In this document: positions 5,285 to 13,053 of the stretch, piece by piece | How positions within the stretch are numbered: position 1 is the first letter of the stretch | How the letters are laid out: every line of letters starts with the position of its first letter | Origin: SZUA-430 sp964638635 | GTDB lineage: Bacteria; Pseudomonadota; Alphaproteobacteria; Micropepsales; Micropepsaceae | Direction: 5' to 3' | DNA length: 16,006 bases | Assembly: GCA_964638635.1 (NCBI GenBank) | Contig: CAZXAQ010000089.1 | Coordinates: forward strand, 1 to 16,006 | Translations under genes and position numbers: made by a program | The notes under the pieces: model-generated | The model's input: the letters and a program-made list of their open reading frames with translations, nothing else | The model's database searches: none | What the model was told of the DNA's origin: nothing

Positions 5285-6373
5285 TTAAGCGGCGTCGCGA
5301 ACCGCTTCGGCGGCGCTTGGCGGCCAGAGGGCTTCGACGTCGGCTTGCGCGACTTTGAGGGCGATGTATTTCACCGGCTTCTTCGCCTTGCTTGCCTTCG
5401 GTTCGGTCGCGACGTTTTCGCGGCCCATCAGGAACGAGAGCGGTTCGACGAACGCGGTCTTCCAGTATGTGGCTTTGACGAGCTCCCACGCGGTGGTGCC
5501 CTCAGGGCAACCCCAGATCGCGAGTTCGCCGGAGGCTGCCTTTTCGCGGAAGACTTCGAGGCGTTCGGCGCCGCTGGCGTCCTCGGGCGGTGTCCACACG
5601 CTCGACCATTCGCCCTTCAGGCTGAAGGCGATCGCATCGGAGAGCCAAATTGCATCGTCGGGTAGGTCTGCGGATTTCTTCGGCGCGGCCTTCTTCTTGG
5701 TCGCGGTTTTCTTCTTGGCGGGCGCCTTTGCCTTTTTCGCGCGCTTGGCTTTCGGCGCGGCGACGGCTTCTTCCGCAACCGGTTCTTCGATCACAGGCTC
5801 GGCTTCGGGCTGTGTTTTCTCTTCCATGACGGCGGCGGCCGGGACTTCCTCTTCGACCACCGTCTCGACTTGAGCGACGTGCTGCTCGAGAACAGGTTCT
5901 TCGAGCTCCGTCGTATCTTCGGCAAGCTTGGCGATGTCCCATTGCAGGATCTCGACGTCGTGCTCGCCCTGTTCTTCCACCTCGGCGAGTTCGATCGCGG
6001 GCGCGTGTTCGGTGAGGAGCGGCGCCGGCGCTTCGGCAGCGAACGTCGCCGGCTCGGCGAACTCTTCAACGCGCGCGATTTCAGGTTCCGCGACGGCGGG
6101 CTCGACCTCCTCGCCGGCGATTTCGGCCGCCGCTTCTTCGATGGCTGCCTGCAGTTCGAGCACCGGCTGGGGCGCTTCTTCGTGCGGCTCCTCGGGCGCG
6201 GCGGTCGGCGTTGCGAACGCCGCCTCCATCGCGCGCTTCAAGTTTTCGCGGTGTTCGGCCGCCTCGCGTGCCTCACTCTCCGCCCCAATGTCACGCGTCA
6301 GCGCCTCCGTTGCCGGTTGCGCCCGCGATCCCCCAAAAATCTGCCGAAACAAGCGGCTGAACGACGTGATCAT
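5285..6373 (-). CDS. hypothetical protein with acidic, lysine-rich and C-terminal globular regions
   Basis: A 362-residue protein that I cannot assign. Residues 1-15 could form an amphipathic helix (MITSFSRLFRQIF). Residues about 30-205 are Glu/Ala/Pro/Val-rich, strongly acidic and probably extended. Residues 207-234 are a lysine/alanine block resembling histone H1-like bacterial tails (AKKKTATKKKAAPKK). Residues about 238-350 look globular and Trp-rich: AIWLSDAIAFSLKGEW, then RLEVFREKAASGELAIWG, TAWELVKATYWK and KYIALKVAQADVEALW. That pattern resembles conserved hypothetical domains with a G-x-L-x-hydrophobic-W-G step that I remember from other proteobacteria, but I cannot name one. ATG 6373 is preferred over an in-frame TTG at 6421; neither has a clear ribosome binding site. 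It is the last gene of a minus-strand group, 112 bases after the 6486-7028 gene. Confidence 0.82.
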   Translation of the reverse strand: MITSFSRLFRQIFGGSRAQPATEALTRDIGAESEAREAAEHRENLKRAMEAAFATPTAAPEEPHEEAPQPVLELQAAIEEAAAEIAGEEVEPAVAEPEIARVEEFAEPATFAAEAPAPLLTEHAPAIELAEVEEQGEHDVEILQWDIAKLAEDTTELEEPVLEQHVAQVETVVEEEVPAAAVMEEKTQPEAEPVIEEPVAEEAVAAPKAKRAKKAKAPAKKKTATKKKAAPKKSADLPDDAIWLSDAIAFSLKGEWSSVWTPPEDASGAERLEVFREKAASGELAIWGCPEGTTAWELVKATYWKTAFVEPLSFLMGRENVATEPKASKAKKPVKYIALKVAQADVEALWPPSAAEAVRDAA

Positions 6374-6485
6374 GATTCGAAAGATAACTGATTCGTTTAC
6401 GCAGAATGGGGATAGGTTCAACGTAAGCGAGCGGCGTGAGGTATTTGCAACGACGCGACGGTTCGTATGGACGCGTTAACGCGGC

Positions 6486-7028
6486 TCACCAGAACTTCCA
6501 CCACGGCTTCTTCGGCGCGCGCCCGATCAGCTGTTCCATACGCCCCGTTGCGCGCGCATAGCAGGCGAGCACGTCGTCGAAGGCGTTAACGTCGATCACG
6601 CGGTCGAGTTGCGGGTCGAAGACTTCGTAGCCGCACTCGCGGCAGATGATGTCGATCATGGCCCAAGCTTGTTGCAGGACGCGGCGCGCGGCGTCGCCGT
6701 GATGCCAATAGGGGATCGTCAGCGAGGCGTTGTCGTCGAACAGCGTGATTTGGATGCCGGCTGACGTGTCGTTCAGCTCGAGATGACGGAAGCGTTCGTA
6801 GGCTTCGTCGACGCGCATTTTGTGAAGCTCGGCGATGTCTTCGAAGTTTGGTTTGAAGAGTTCGAGACGCGCATCGTGCGCGAGGAGCGCGTCGGCGAGT
6901 TTGCGCTTCGTCGCTTCCGTGGCTGGATTGCGCGGACCGCGCGCGAAGACCTCGCCGTCCTCATCACCAATGATGTCGCGCACGTCCACACCCGGGCGCG
7001 GCGTGAAGAAGTGAAAGTTGTAGCTCAT
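6486..7028 (-). CDS. hypothetical protein with aromatic WWKFW C-terminus
   Basis: A 180-residue soluble protein I do not recognise. It opens with a strand-like MSYNFHFFTPRPG, has a helical central part (about 38-85) and a strand pair AGIQITLFDDNASLTIPYW (90-108). A long helix follows (112-135) that reads VLQQAWAMIDIICRECGYEVFDPQ, here quoted only as the span 117-140. It ends with Lys/Trp/Phe residues (PKKPWWKFW, 172-180), a basic-aromatic tail that could touch membrane or a partner protein. There is no signal peptide. Its ATG lies 13 bases after the stop of the alpha/beta hydrolase, with GAGGG just upstream, so the two are probably co-transcribed. Confidence 0.82.
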   Translation of the reverse strand: MSYNFHFFTPRPGVDVRDIIGDEDGEVFARGPRNPATEATKRKLADALLAHDARLELFKPNFEDIAELHKMRVDEAYERFRHLELNDTSAGIQITLFDDNASLTIPYWHHGDAARRVLQQAWAMIDIICRECGYEVFDPQLDRVIDVNAFDDVLACYARATGRMEQLIGRAPKKPWWKFW

Positions 7029-7041
7029 GCGCTACAGGCCC

Positions 7042-7929
7042 TCATGATGCGCCCGCGATGTAGCGTGCGACCAACGCGGGCTCCTGCATCGGGATGAAGT
7101 GCGTGAGGTGAGGCAGGTAGACGTCGTGCGCGTTCTTGAAGACGCTCGCGAGCTTGGGCCACGTCGGCGAGTCGGAGAAGTCCATGCGTTCGCGCGGGCC
7201 TGCCAGGCGTTCTTTGGCGCGCAGGATCGTGACAGGGGCTTCGACTTGGCGCACGGCGTCGTAGATATCGGCTCCGAGCGAGCCCATGTAGATCGAGGCT
7301 TCGATGTCCGGCGGGCACGCAAGTTCGAAGCCGCCGCCCGCTGCGGGTTGCAAGCCATAGCGGCAGTAGTCTTCGAGTACTTTTGGATGCCAGAGCGAAT
7401 ACGGGGTACGGTCTTTGAAGGCGTCGAACATTTCTTGCCATGAGGCCCACGCGTTGCGGCGGCGGGCGACGGGGTGCACCGTTCCGGGCGGGAACATCGC
7501 GGTGCGCTGCGCGTACATCTCGGGTGCCATGATCACAGGATCGACCAGCACGAGGCGCCTGAACGCGCGCGGGTGCGTGGCGGCGATCTGCACCAGGCAG
7601 TGGCCGCCCATCGAGTGGCCGGCGCCGATCGCGCCTTCGAAGTTCAGGTGCTCGACGAGCTCGGCGATGTCGTGGCCGGGCTCGGCCCAGTTGGCGATGG
7701 GGCCGGTCTTCTCGCTCCGCCCATGGCCGCGCATGTCGACGGCGATGACGTGGAAGCCGGGCGGTAGGGCATGGACGACTTCACCCCAGCAGCGGCCATG
7801 GAAGCCTGTTGCGTGTAGCAGGAGAACGACGGGGTCCCCCGGCCTGCCCCATTCGGCATAGGCGATGCGGGCAGTGGCGGCTTCGAACATTCGCTCAGCG
7901 GGGGATGCGTATGGATGATACGGGGACAT
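7042..7929 (-). CDS. alpha/beta-fold hydrolase
   Basis: A 295-residue protein with the standard alpha/beta-hydrolase order. The early oxyanion strand is VVLLLHATGFHG (34-45), and VIAVDMRGHGRS (61-72) follows. The nucleophile elbow GHSMGG has Ser106, and a late LTHFIPMQEP supplies the likely catalytic His277. The acid is uncertain: the usual post-strand-7 position reads ILRAKERL with no Asp, so D130 after strand 6 or E240 are candidates. There is no signal peptide, so it is cytosolic. The family covers esterases, epoxide hydrolases, haloperoxidase-like enzymes and others; the substrate cannot be read from sequence. It is first in a minus-strand group with the 6486-7028 gene. The ATG at 7929 lacks a visible ribosome binding site; ATG 7890 is an alternative. 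Confidence 0.92.
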   Translation of the reverse strand: MSPYHPYASPAERMFEAATARIAYAEWGRPGDPVVLLLHATGFHGRCWGEVVHALPPGFHVIAVDMRGHGRSEKTGPIANWAEPGHDIAELVEHLNFEGAIGAGHSMGGHCLVQIAATHPRAFRRLVLVDPVIMAPEMYAQRTAMFPPGTVHPVARRRNAWASWQEMFDAFKDRTPYSLWHPKVLEDYCRYGLQPAAGGGFELACPPDIEASIYMGSLGADIYDAVRQVEAPVTILRAKERLAGPRERMDFSDSPTWPKLASVFKNAHDVYLPHLTHFIPMQEPALVARYIAGAS

Positions 7930-8264
7930 ATTAAAATCGCGTTAGAATCGGCGAAAAAGCTGTGAGATCGGGGGAATCAACCGGCGGGGTGACAGGCATG
8001 AATTCCTCGCGTGTACCGGGCAGTCCATGCACGTAGAATTTCCACAGGCAATTATCGGTTGAAAACCACCACCTTGCCGCGCAGAAGCTCAAGAAAAATA
8101 AGCACGAAAATGCATGTTGGGCCTTTGCTGTGTCCCCGGCGTGACATAGGGAAGGAGCTTCAAGCGTTACATTGCCGTGCATCCCCCGGGCGCGCCCCCA
8201 AGGCGGAATACCGCCACCCGCGTCCACTGGCCCCTCGCGACTGACAAGGTAGATGGTGAGAGTA
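7930..8264. other. divergent intergenic promoter region
   Basis: A 335-base gap between the minus-strand hydrolase and the first tandem OmpA gene. A minus-strand frame at 7931-8305 overlaps the OmpA start and has no recognisable features, so I reject it. A short hairpin GGCGG-AATA-CCGCC (8202-8215) lies in the likely leader of the OmpA message. Both promoters should be here, but no clear consensus stands out. Confidence 0.55.
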
Positions 8265-9296
8265 ATGACAACGAGAACGCTCCTTTTGGGAGCCGTGGCG
8301 ACCATTGCGTTTGGTTTCGCCGCAAACGCTCAAGAACGGAACGGTTGGTACATCGGCCTCGAAGGCGGTGGCGTTTGGGTGAGCGACTTGGAAGGCACCC
8401 GGACGTTCGATCCTGATGCGCCAGGACTGACCACGACGGGGCCGCTGTCCGTCGACATCGATGTTGGTTGGGCTGCGCTGCTCACCGCCGGTCATCACTT
8501 CGGCGGCAACTGGCGCTGGGAAGTCGAGGCGGGTTACCGGCACAACGAAGATACCGGCACCGGCAAGCTGACCGAGTGGTCAGGCATGTTCAACGTGCTG
8601 TACGACATTCCGCTCGGGCGTTCGTTTGCGCTGTCGCTCGGCGCGGGCGCCGGCGGCGACAACGTCGAAGTCGAAATTGGCTCCACCGGATTCCAGGATC
8701 GCGATTGGAATTTTGCTTATCAAGGCATTGGCGGTTTGACGGTCGCGGTGTCCGACCGCGTCGATCTGTTCGCAAACTACCGGTACCTCCGCGTTACCGG
8801 ACCGGATTTGACGAGCCGCACGATCGGTCCCGCGGGCCTGACGACGTTCAACCTCGACGACATCGAGAAGCACACGGCCACGATCGGCTTGCGCTACAAT
8901 TTCGGGGCCAAGGCCGAACCGCCGCCGCCCCCGCCGCCGCCACCTCCCCCGCCGCCGCCACCGGCTGCGCCGAAGGAGTTCATCGTGTTCTTCGGTCACA
9001 ACAAGTCGAACCTCACGCCTGAGGCGCTCGACGTGATCCGTCAGGCTGCGTCGGCCGCGAAGGAATACGGCAGCGCAACGGTCACCGTCGTCGGCCACGC
9101 CGACAAGTCGGGTTCGCCCGCCTACAACGAGAAGCTCTCTCTGCGCCGCGCGGATGCGGTGAAGGGTGCGCTCGTCGGCGAAGGCATCGAGGCCGGCAAG
9201 ATCAGCACGTCGGGTAAGGGCGAAAGCGACCCGATGGTGCCGACTGAAGACGGCGTACGCGAACCGCAGAACCGGCGCGTCCACATCAATCTCTAA
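8265..9296 (+). CDS. OmpA-family outer-membrane protein, tandem copy 1
   Basis: A 343-residue protein. The signal peptide is cut after ANA (residue 22). The beta-barrel region (about 26-214) begins NGWYIGLEGGGVWVSDLEGT, and the hinge is 15 consecutive prolines (219-233). The OmpA-like domain (238-343) has GHADKSG, YNEKLSLRRADAVKG and a final NRRVHINL. D280 and R295 are 15 residues apart, as in diaminopimelate-binding OmpA proteins. It should sit in the outer membrane and hold the cell wall. The start at 8265 is chosen over ATG 8253 because GGTGAGAGT lies just upstream of it and is conserved in front of the next paralogue. It is followed by a hairpin (9326-9351) and then by copy 2 in the same direction. 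Confidence 0.95.
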   Translation: MTTRTLLLGAVATIAFGFAANAQERNGWYIGLEGGGVWVSDLEGTRTFDPDAPGLTTTGPLSVDIDVGWAALLTAGHHFGGNWRWEVEAGYRHNEDTGTGKLTEWSGMFNVLYDIPLGRSFALSLGAGAGGDNVEVEIGSTGFQDRDWNFAYQGIGGLTVAVSDRVDLFANYRYLRVTGPDLTSRTIGPAGLTTFNLDDIEKHTATIGLRYNFGAKAEPPPPPPPPPPPPPPPAAPKEFIVFFGHNKSNLTPEALDVIRQAASAAKEYGSATVTVVGHADKSGSPAYNEKLSLRRADAVKGALVGEGIEAGKISTSGKGESDPMVPTEDGVREPQNRRVHINL

Positions 9297-9325
9297 GTTC
9301 ATCCCGATTGAGGGGATGACGATAA

Positions 9326-9351
9326 GGGCGGAGGCCCAAGAGCCTCCGCCC
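9326..9351 (+). terminator. hairpin after OmpA copy 1
   Basis: GGGCGGAGGC (9326-9335) and GCCTCCGCCC (9342-9351) are perfect 10-base arms around CCAAGA. The T-run after it is poor (GTATCTTCC), so read-through into copy 2 is possible. Its stem has the same GGGCGGAGG core as the terminator after copy 2. Confidence 0.65.
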
Positions 9352-9448
9352 GTATCTTCCGGGGGGAAGATTTTGTTTCTAACGGCGGACTATCGCCGAT
9401 TACGTCTTTTGGCCCCTTGAGACCCAAGAAAAGGAAATGGTGAGAGTT

Positions 9449-10504
9449 ATGACAACGAGATCGCTGCTTCTCGGCGCTGTCGCGTCGTTGGTGTTTGTGT
9501 CCGCAGCAAGCGCCTATGAACGGAATGGCTGGTATATCGGCCTGGAAGGCGGTGGAAGCTGGGTGGACGACCTGGATGGAACACGGCGCTTCGACGCCAA
9601 CCCGGCAGGCCCGCCGATCGTCACTGCGACGGTGTCGTTTCCGGTCGAAACGGGTTGGGCTGCGCTTGGGACCGTCGGCTACGGCTTCCGTAACAACAAC
9701 TTCCGTGTCGAGCTCGAAGGGGGTTATCGCGACAACGATCTCGACCCCAGCGCCACCGGGTCGCTCAGCGAGTGGTCGGCCATGCTCAACGTGCTCTATG
9801 ATATTTCGTTGACCGACAGACTCGGGCTGTCGATTGGCGCCGGTGCGGGCGGCGATCACTTCACGTTGGAGCGGCTGCCAAACAATTTTGACGAGGGCGA
9901 CTGGCAGTTCGCTTATCAGGGCATTGCCGGCTTGAACTACATGCTGACAGATCGGCTCGATCTGTTCGCCAACTACCGCTATTTCCGCGTCAACTCGCCC
10001 GACTTGAGCGGTCCGGGGAACGTTGGGGTCCCGGCTGGGACGATCGACTTCGCTTTTGACGACGTCGTGAAGCACACGGCGACGATCGGGCTGCGCTATC
10101 ACTTCGGCGCGCCGGAAGCGGTACCGATGGTGGCACCGCCGCCGCCGCCCCCGCCGCCGGCTGAGCCCGCAGCGCCGCCGCGCGAGTTCATCGTCTTCTT
10201 CGGCCATAACAAGTCGAACCTGACGGCGGAAGCGCAGGAAGTGATCCGGCAAGCCGCGGCCGCCGCGAAGCAGTTCGGCTCGGCGACGGTGACCGTCGTC
10301 GGTCACGCCGACCGTTCGGGCTCGCCGAAGTACAACCAAGGCCTCAGCCAACGCCGTGCGAATACGGTGAAGGGCGCGTTGGTTGCCGAAGGTATCGAGG
10401 GCGGCAAGATCACGACCTCGGCCAAGGGTGAGAGCGACCCGATGGTGCCGACGGCGGACGGCGTACGCGAACCGCAAAACCGGCGCGTGCACATCAACCT
10501 GTAA
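9449..10504 (+). CDS. OmpA-family outer-membrane protein, tandem copy 2
   Basis: A 351-residue paralogue of the gene just upstream. The signal peptide is cut after ASA (residue 22). The barrel begins NGWYIGLEGGGSWVDDLDGT and runs to about residue 220, with the strand motif DWQFAYQGIAGLNYMLTDRLD. A hinge of about eight prolines is followed by PAEPAAPP, then an OmpA-like domain with D288 and R303 at the ligand spacing and the same NRRVHINL end. The C-terminal domains of copies 1 and 2 are nearly identical in long stretches, while the barrels differ in loops. The start at 9449 is preceded by GGTGAGAGT as in copy 1; the ATG at 9437 is too close to its AAGGA. Divergence of surface loops with a fixed cell-wall domain suggests altered surface exposure or expression. 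Confidence 0.95.
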   Translation: MTTRSLLLGAVASLVFVSAASAYERNGWYIGLEGGGSWVDDLDGTRRFDANPAGPPIVTATVSFPVETGWAALGTVGYGFRNNNFRVELEGGYRDNDLDPSATGSLSEWSAMLNVLYDISLTDRLGLSIGAGAGGDHFTLERLPNNFDEGDWQFAYQGIAGLNYMLTDRLDLFANYRYFRVNSPDLSGPGNVGVPAGTIDFAFDDVVKHTATIGLRYHFGAPEAVPMVAPPPPPPPPAEPAAPPREFIVFFGHNKSNLTAEAQEVIRQAAAAAKQFGSATVTVVGHADRSGSPKYNQGLSQRRANTVKGALVAEGIEGGKITTSAKGESDPMVPTADGVREPQNRRVHINL

Positions 10505-10530
10505 CTCCTGAATCGCAGGGGATAGTACTG

Positions 10531-10560
10531 AAGGGCGGAGGCGTTACCTCCGCCCTTTTT
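10531..10560 (+). terminator. intrinsic terminator after OmpA copy 2
   Basis: AAGGGCGGAGG (10531-10541) and CCTCCGCCCTT (10547-10557) are perfect 11-base arms around CGTTA, and the T-run spans 10556-10560. It lies between convergent genes and is the best intrinsic terminator on the plus strand of this window. Confidence 0.85.
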
Positions 10561-10605
10561 CGTTGCGGGCTGCCCAGACAGAAAAGTCGTCTCCAGGCAT
10601 GCGCC

Positions 10606-11724
10606 TTAGGCGGCTTGTTTGAGCTCGGTGATCGTGATCGCTTCACCCTGCCCGCGTTCGGCGTGGACGTCGGGACGTGAAAGAGCGATCAGCTGTCCCA
10701 TGTGGGAGCGCACCATGCCCCAGAACGTCAGCACGTGGTGGGGCTTTCCGAATTCACGGGCGCAGGCGGCGACGACGCGGCTGAGCTTCGCGTTGTGGCA
10801 GTGCGCGGCCTCGGGGAAGAGGTGGTGCGCGGCGTGGGAGTTGGCGCCGCCGGTGATCGCAATCGCGAGGCGGCTTTCGGGTGACCAGTCGACCGCGGTC
10901 ATCGCCTGGTGCGTTGCCCAGTCGTGCGCGATGGCGCCGTCTTTTGTCGGGTCAACGAAGGCCGCAACGTCTGCGATATGCGTGCCGATGTTGATGACGA
11001 CGAACATGGCCGAGGTCGTAGCGCTGGCCAGCGCATAGCCTAAGAGGATGTTCAGCGCGGGTGCGTCGATGAGGGCGAGCGGAAGGGCGATCGCGACGGC
11101 GATATGAAACAGCTTTGCGGCGGCGAACTCCACGAGCGCGGTCCACGTCTTGAACTCACGCGGGGATTCGCGGCGGGCCTCGCGCAGGTGCAAGAAATCT
11201 TCGTAGAACGCGAGGTGGGCGAGCACGAAAAGATAAAGAATAGGCGCGTAGTATGGCTGGTAGCGATGCCACGGACGCCATGCGCGGTGCGGTGTGAGGC
11301 GCACCATGCTGGTCGAATCCGCGTCGATGTCGGTGCCGGCGACATTCGGGAACATGTGGTGCGTGCGGATGTGGCGCCGCGCCCAAAGCGCGCCGGAGAC
11401 GCCGGTGATCGCGAAGCCTGCCGAGACGGCGAACGCGTTCACACGACGCCGGCGCGACAGCGAGAGATGCGACGCGTCGTGGCAGAACGTCGCCTGGGTG
11501 ATGTAAGTCAGCACGCCGCCGGCGATTGCGAGCGCGTACGATCCGGCCGTCGGCGGCAAGAGCAGAATTGCGGCGTAGAAGGCGATCAGGGCGCCGAGCG
11601 CCCCGAAGCCCCGCAGCCACTGATCGCGGTCGGCGTAGCGGCCGGTCGGCGAAGCGGCGAGGATTTCGGCGCCGCGGGCCCGCAAGGCAGCGCCGTAAGC
11701 GGAACGTGGGGCAAAACGGGGCAT
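10606..11724 (-). CDS. membrane fatty-acid desaturase
   Basis: A 372-residue integral membrane di-iron enzyme. The three histidine clusters are present: HDASH (82-86), HIRTHH (118-123) and HAAHH (297-301). Hydrophobic segments surround them at about 40-57, 62-80, 97-113, 160-175, 205-220 and 225-247. The family inserts double bonds in fatty-acyl chains using oxygen and an electron donor; acyl-lipid and acyl-CoA enzymes share this layout. There is no fused cytochrome b5 domain, so a separate ferredoxin or reductase is needed. The third box begins with His rather than the Gln of front-end desaturases, so position specificity is open. The ATG at 11724 has an excellent ribosome binding site, GGAGGGAGG. 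It lies 72 bases after the M1 peptidase gene and may be co-transcribed with it. Confidence 0.93.
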   Translation of the reverse strand: MPRFAPRSAYGAALRARGAEILAASPTGRYADRDQWLRGFGALGALIAFYAAILLLPPTAGSYALAIAGGVLTYITQATFCHDASHLSLSRRRRVNAFAVSAGFAITGVSGALWARRHIRTHHMFPNVAGTDIDADSTSMVRLTPHRAWRPWHRYQPYYAPILYLFVLAHLAFYEDFLHLREARRESPREFKTWTALVEFAAAKLFHIAVAIALPLALIDAPALNILLGYALASATTSAMFVVINIGTHIADVAAFVDPTKDGAIAHDWATHQAMTAVDWSPESRLAIAITGGANSHAAHHLFPEAAHCHNAKLSRVVAACAREFGKPHHVLTFWGMVRSHMGQLIALSRPDVHAERGQGEAITITELKQAA

Positions 11725-11796
11725 GTCGCACCTCCCTCCACGAAGGTGGGACTGCCTATGTAGTGCGCCGGTGGCGTGGGTGTCTTGCGACGGCGC

Positions 11797-13053
11797 TCAC
11801 ATCGGGCCGTAAACCCATGCTTGAAATTGGGCGGACAAGTCACGTTTTGCTGAACGCTCGAACGCCCGCTGCAAGTCTTGCGCGCGGACGGTCTTGTCCC
11901 AGTTGGCGCGCGTGTAGGTCTTGATACCGCGCCAGAATGCGTCCTCGCCGAGTTCGCGGCGCAGCGTGTCGAGGAACACGACGGACTTCGCGTAGGCCAT
12001 CGCGCGTTTGAGTTTGAGCGACGGGTATTTGCCTTGCCAACTCAACGGTACGTCAAAGCCCTCCGCCTTCGCGGCGTTCCAACGCTTGTTGGCGAGTTCG
12101 AGTTCGCGGTCGTAGTTCGCCCTGCCCCAGCGGTGTTCCTTCCAGGCGGCGACCATGAAGACGGTGAGGCCTTCGTTCAGCCACAGCTCCGACCAGTCGG
12201 CGCAGGTGACAGCGTTGCCCCACCATTGATGCGCGAGTTCGTGCGCGATGACCCAATCCTCGTGCGGGTTCTGGAGAATGGGCGCGATGTTGTCGAGGCC
12301 GATGATGGCGTGACTCCACGCCTCCTGCGCCTCGGCGCCCTCGACGAGCACTTGGGTATAGGCTTTCGCGGCCAAGCGGACGCCGGCTTTCTGTTCGAAG
12401 AACGCCATCATGCGCGGCGCATCGGCGAACATGCGCGTGACCCCCTCGACGTTACGCACCGCAGCCAAGATTCGTGTCGCGTGGCGCTCAGTCGAGACGT
12501 CAACGCCGAGGAACCGGCCCGCAGCGAATCCCAGCAGATACGCGGAGGCTGGACGGCGCGTTGCGTCAGGCGAAACGACATCCATGCCCTGCGGCCCGAC
12601 AACGTCGAACGTCACGCGCGCCTTGTCGGCGGGGCGGTCTTGGTCGCAGATCTGGTAGTCGCAGGTGAAGTAGTTCGCGTAGACGGTTTCCTTCCCCCAA
12701 ACGAGGCCCTTCGGCGCCTTGCCTTTGAATGTCACGGTGAGGCGGCCGGTCTGGCCTTTTCGCATCGGGCGCGGCAAGTGGAAAAGGCGGCGGTCGCCCT
12801 GCACCACCGTTTCGACCATCTGCTCGCCATTTAGCGAGGCGACAACGTCGAGCGTGTTTGCGCTGAAGGAGAGCGATCTCAGGCCGTCCGCGGTGCTCTT
12901 GAAGCGGATCACGGTTTGGCCGCTGACGGTCTGCGTCGCGAAGTCGGGGGCGATGCGTACGTCGTACGACAGGACGTCGAAGGCCGGTTCCTCGGCGCGA
13001 GCCGGCGCGGCATACAGAGCTGCTAGGCATAAGAGAGCGCGTGCGGGGGTCAT
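11797..13053 (-). CDS. M1-family zinc metallopeptidase, short form, secreted
   Basis: A 418-residue protein. A signal peptide cut after ARA (residue 20) sends it to the periplasm or beyond. Residues about 25-185 are the N-terminal beta domain. The catalytic domain has the zinc site HELAH (271-275) within HELAHQWWGN, the third ligand E294 in LWLNEGLTVF, and a likely catalytic Tyr354 in AYAKSV. The GxMEN exopeptidase motif normally found about 25-35 residues before HExxH is not recognisable; IGLDN (251-255) is the nearest and is only 16 residues away. The protein is short for the family, which usually also has a C-terminal helical domain. The ATG at 13053 overlaps the stop of the DUF1353 gene as ATGA. 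A longer frame from 13767 is rejected because it runs through that gene and the palindromic repeat. Confidence 0.9.
   Translation of the reverse strand: MTPARALLCLAALYAAPARAEEPAFDVLSYDVRIAPDFATQTVSGQTVIRFKSTADGLRSLSFSANTLDVVASLNGEQMVETVVQGDRRLFHLPRPMRKGQTGRLTVTFKGKAPKGLVWGKETVYANYFTCDYQICDQDRPADKARVTFDVVGPQGMDVVSPDATRRPASAYLLGFAAGRFLGVDVSTERHATRILAAVRNVEGVTRMFADAPRMMAFFEQKAGVRLAAKAYTQVLVEGAEAQEAWSHAIIGLDNIAPILQNPHEDWVIAHELAHQWWGNAVTCADWSELWLNEGLTVFMVAAWKEHRWGRANYDRELELANKRWNAAKAEGFDVPLSWQGKYPSLKLKRAMAYAKSVVFLDTLRRELGEDAFWRGIKTYTRANWDKTVRAQDLQRAFERSAKRDLSAQFQAWVYGPM

Noticed and set aside
5151..5288. A 45-codon plus-strand frame in the intergenic gap ending in the hairpin.
   Set aside because: It is Arg-rich, has no ribosome binding site or motif, and overlaps the stop of the neighbouring minus-strand gene.
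8035..8060. A TTTCCACA sequence resembling a DnaA box upstream of OmpA copy 1.
   Set aside because: It is a single imperfect match with no cluster, no AT-rich unwinding stretch and no replication gene nearby, so there is no support for an origin.
9299..10492. A 397-residue minus-strand open frame.
   Set aside because: It is antisense to OmpA copy 2, has repetitive Arg/Val-rich composition, and mirrors the same artefact opposite copy 1.
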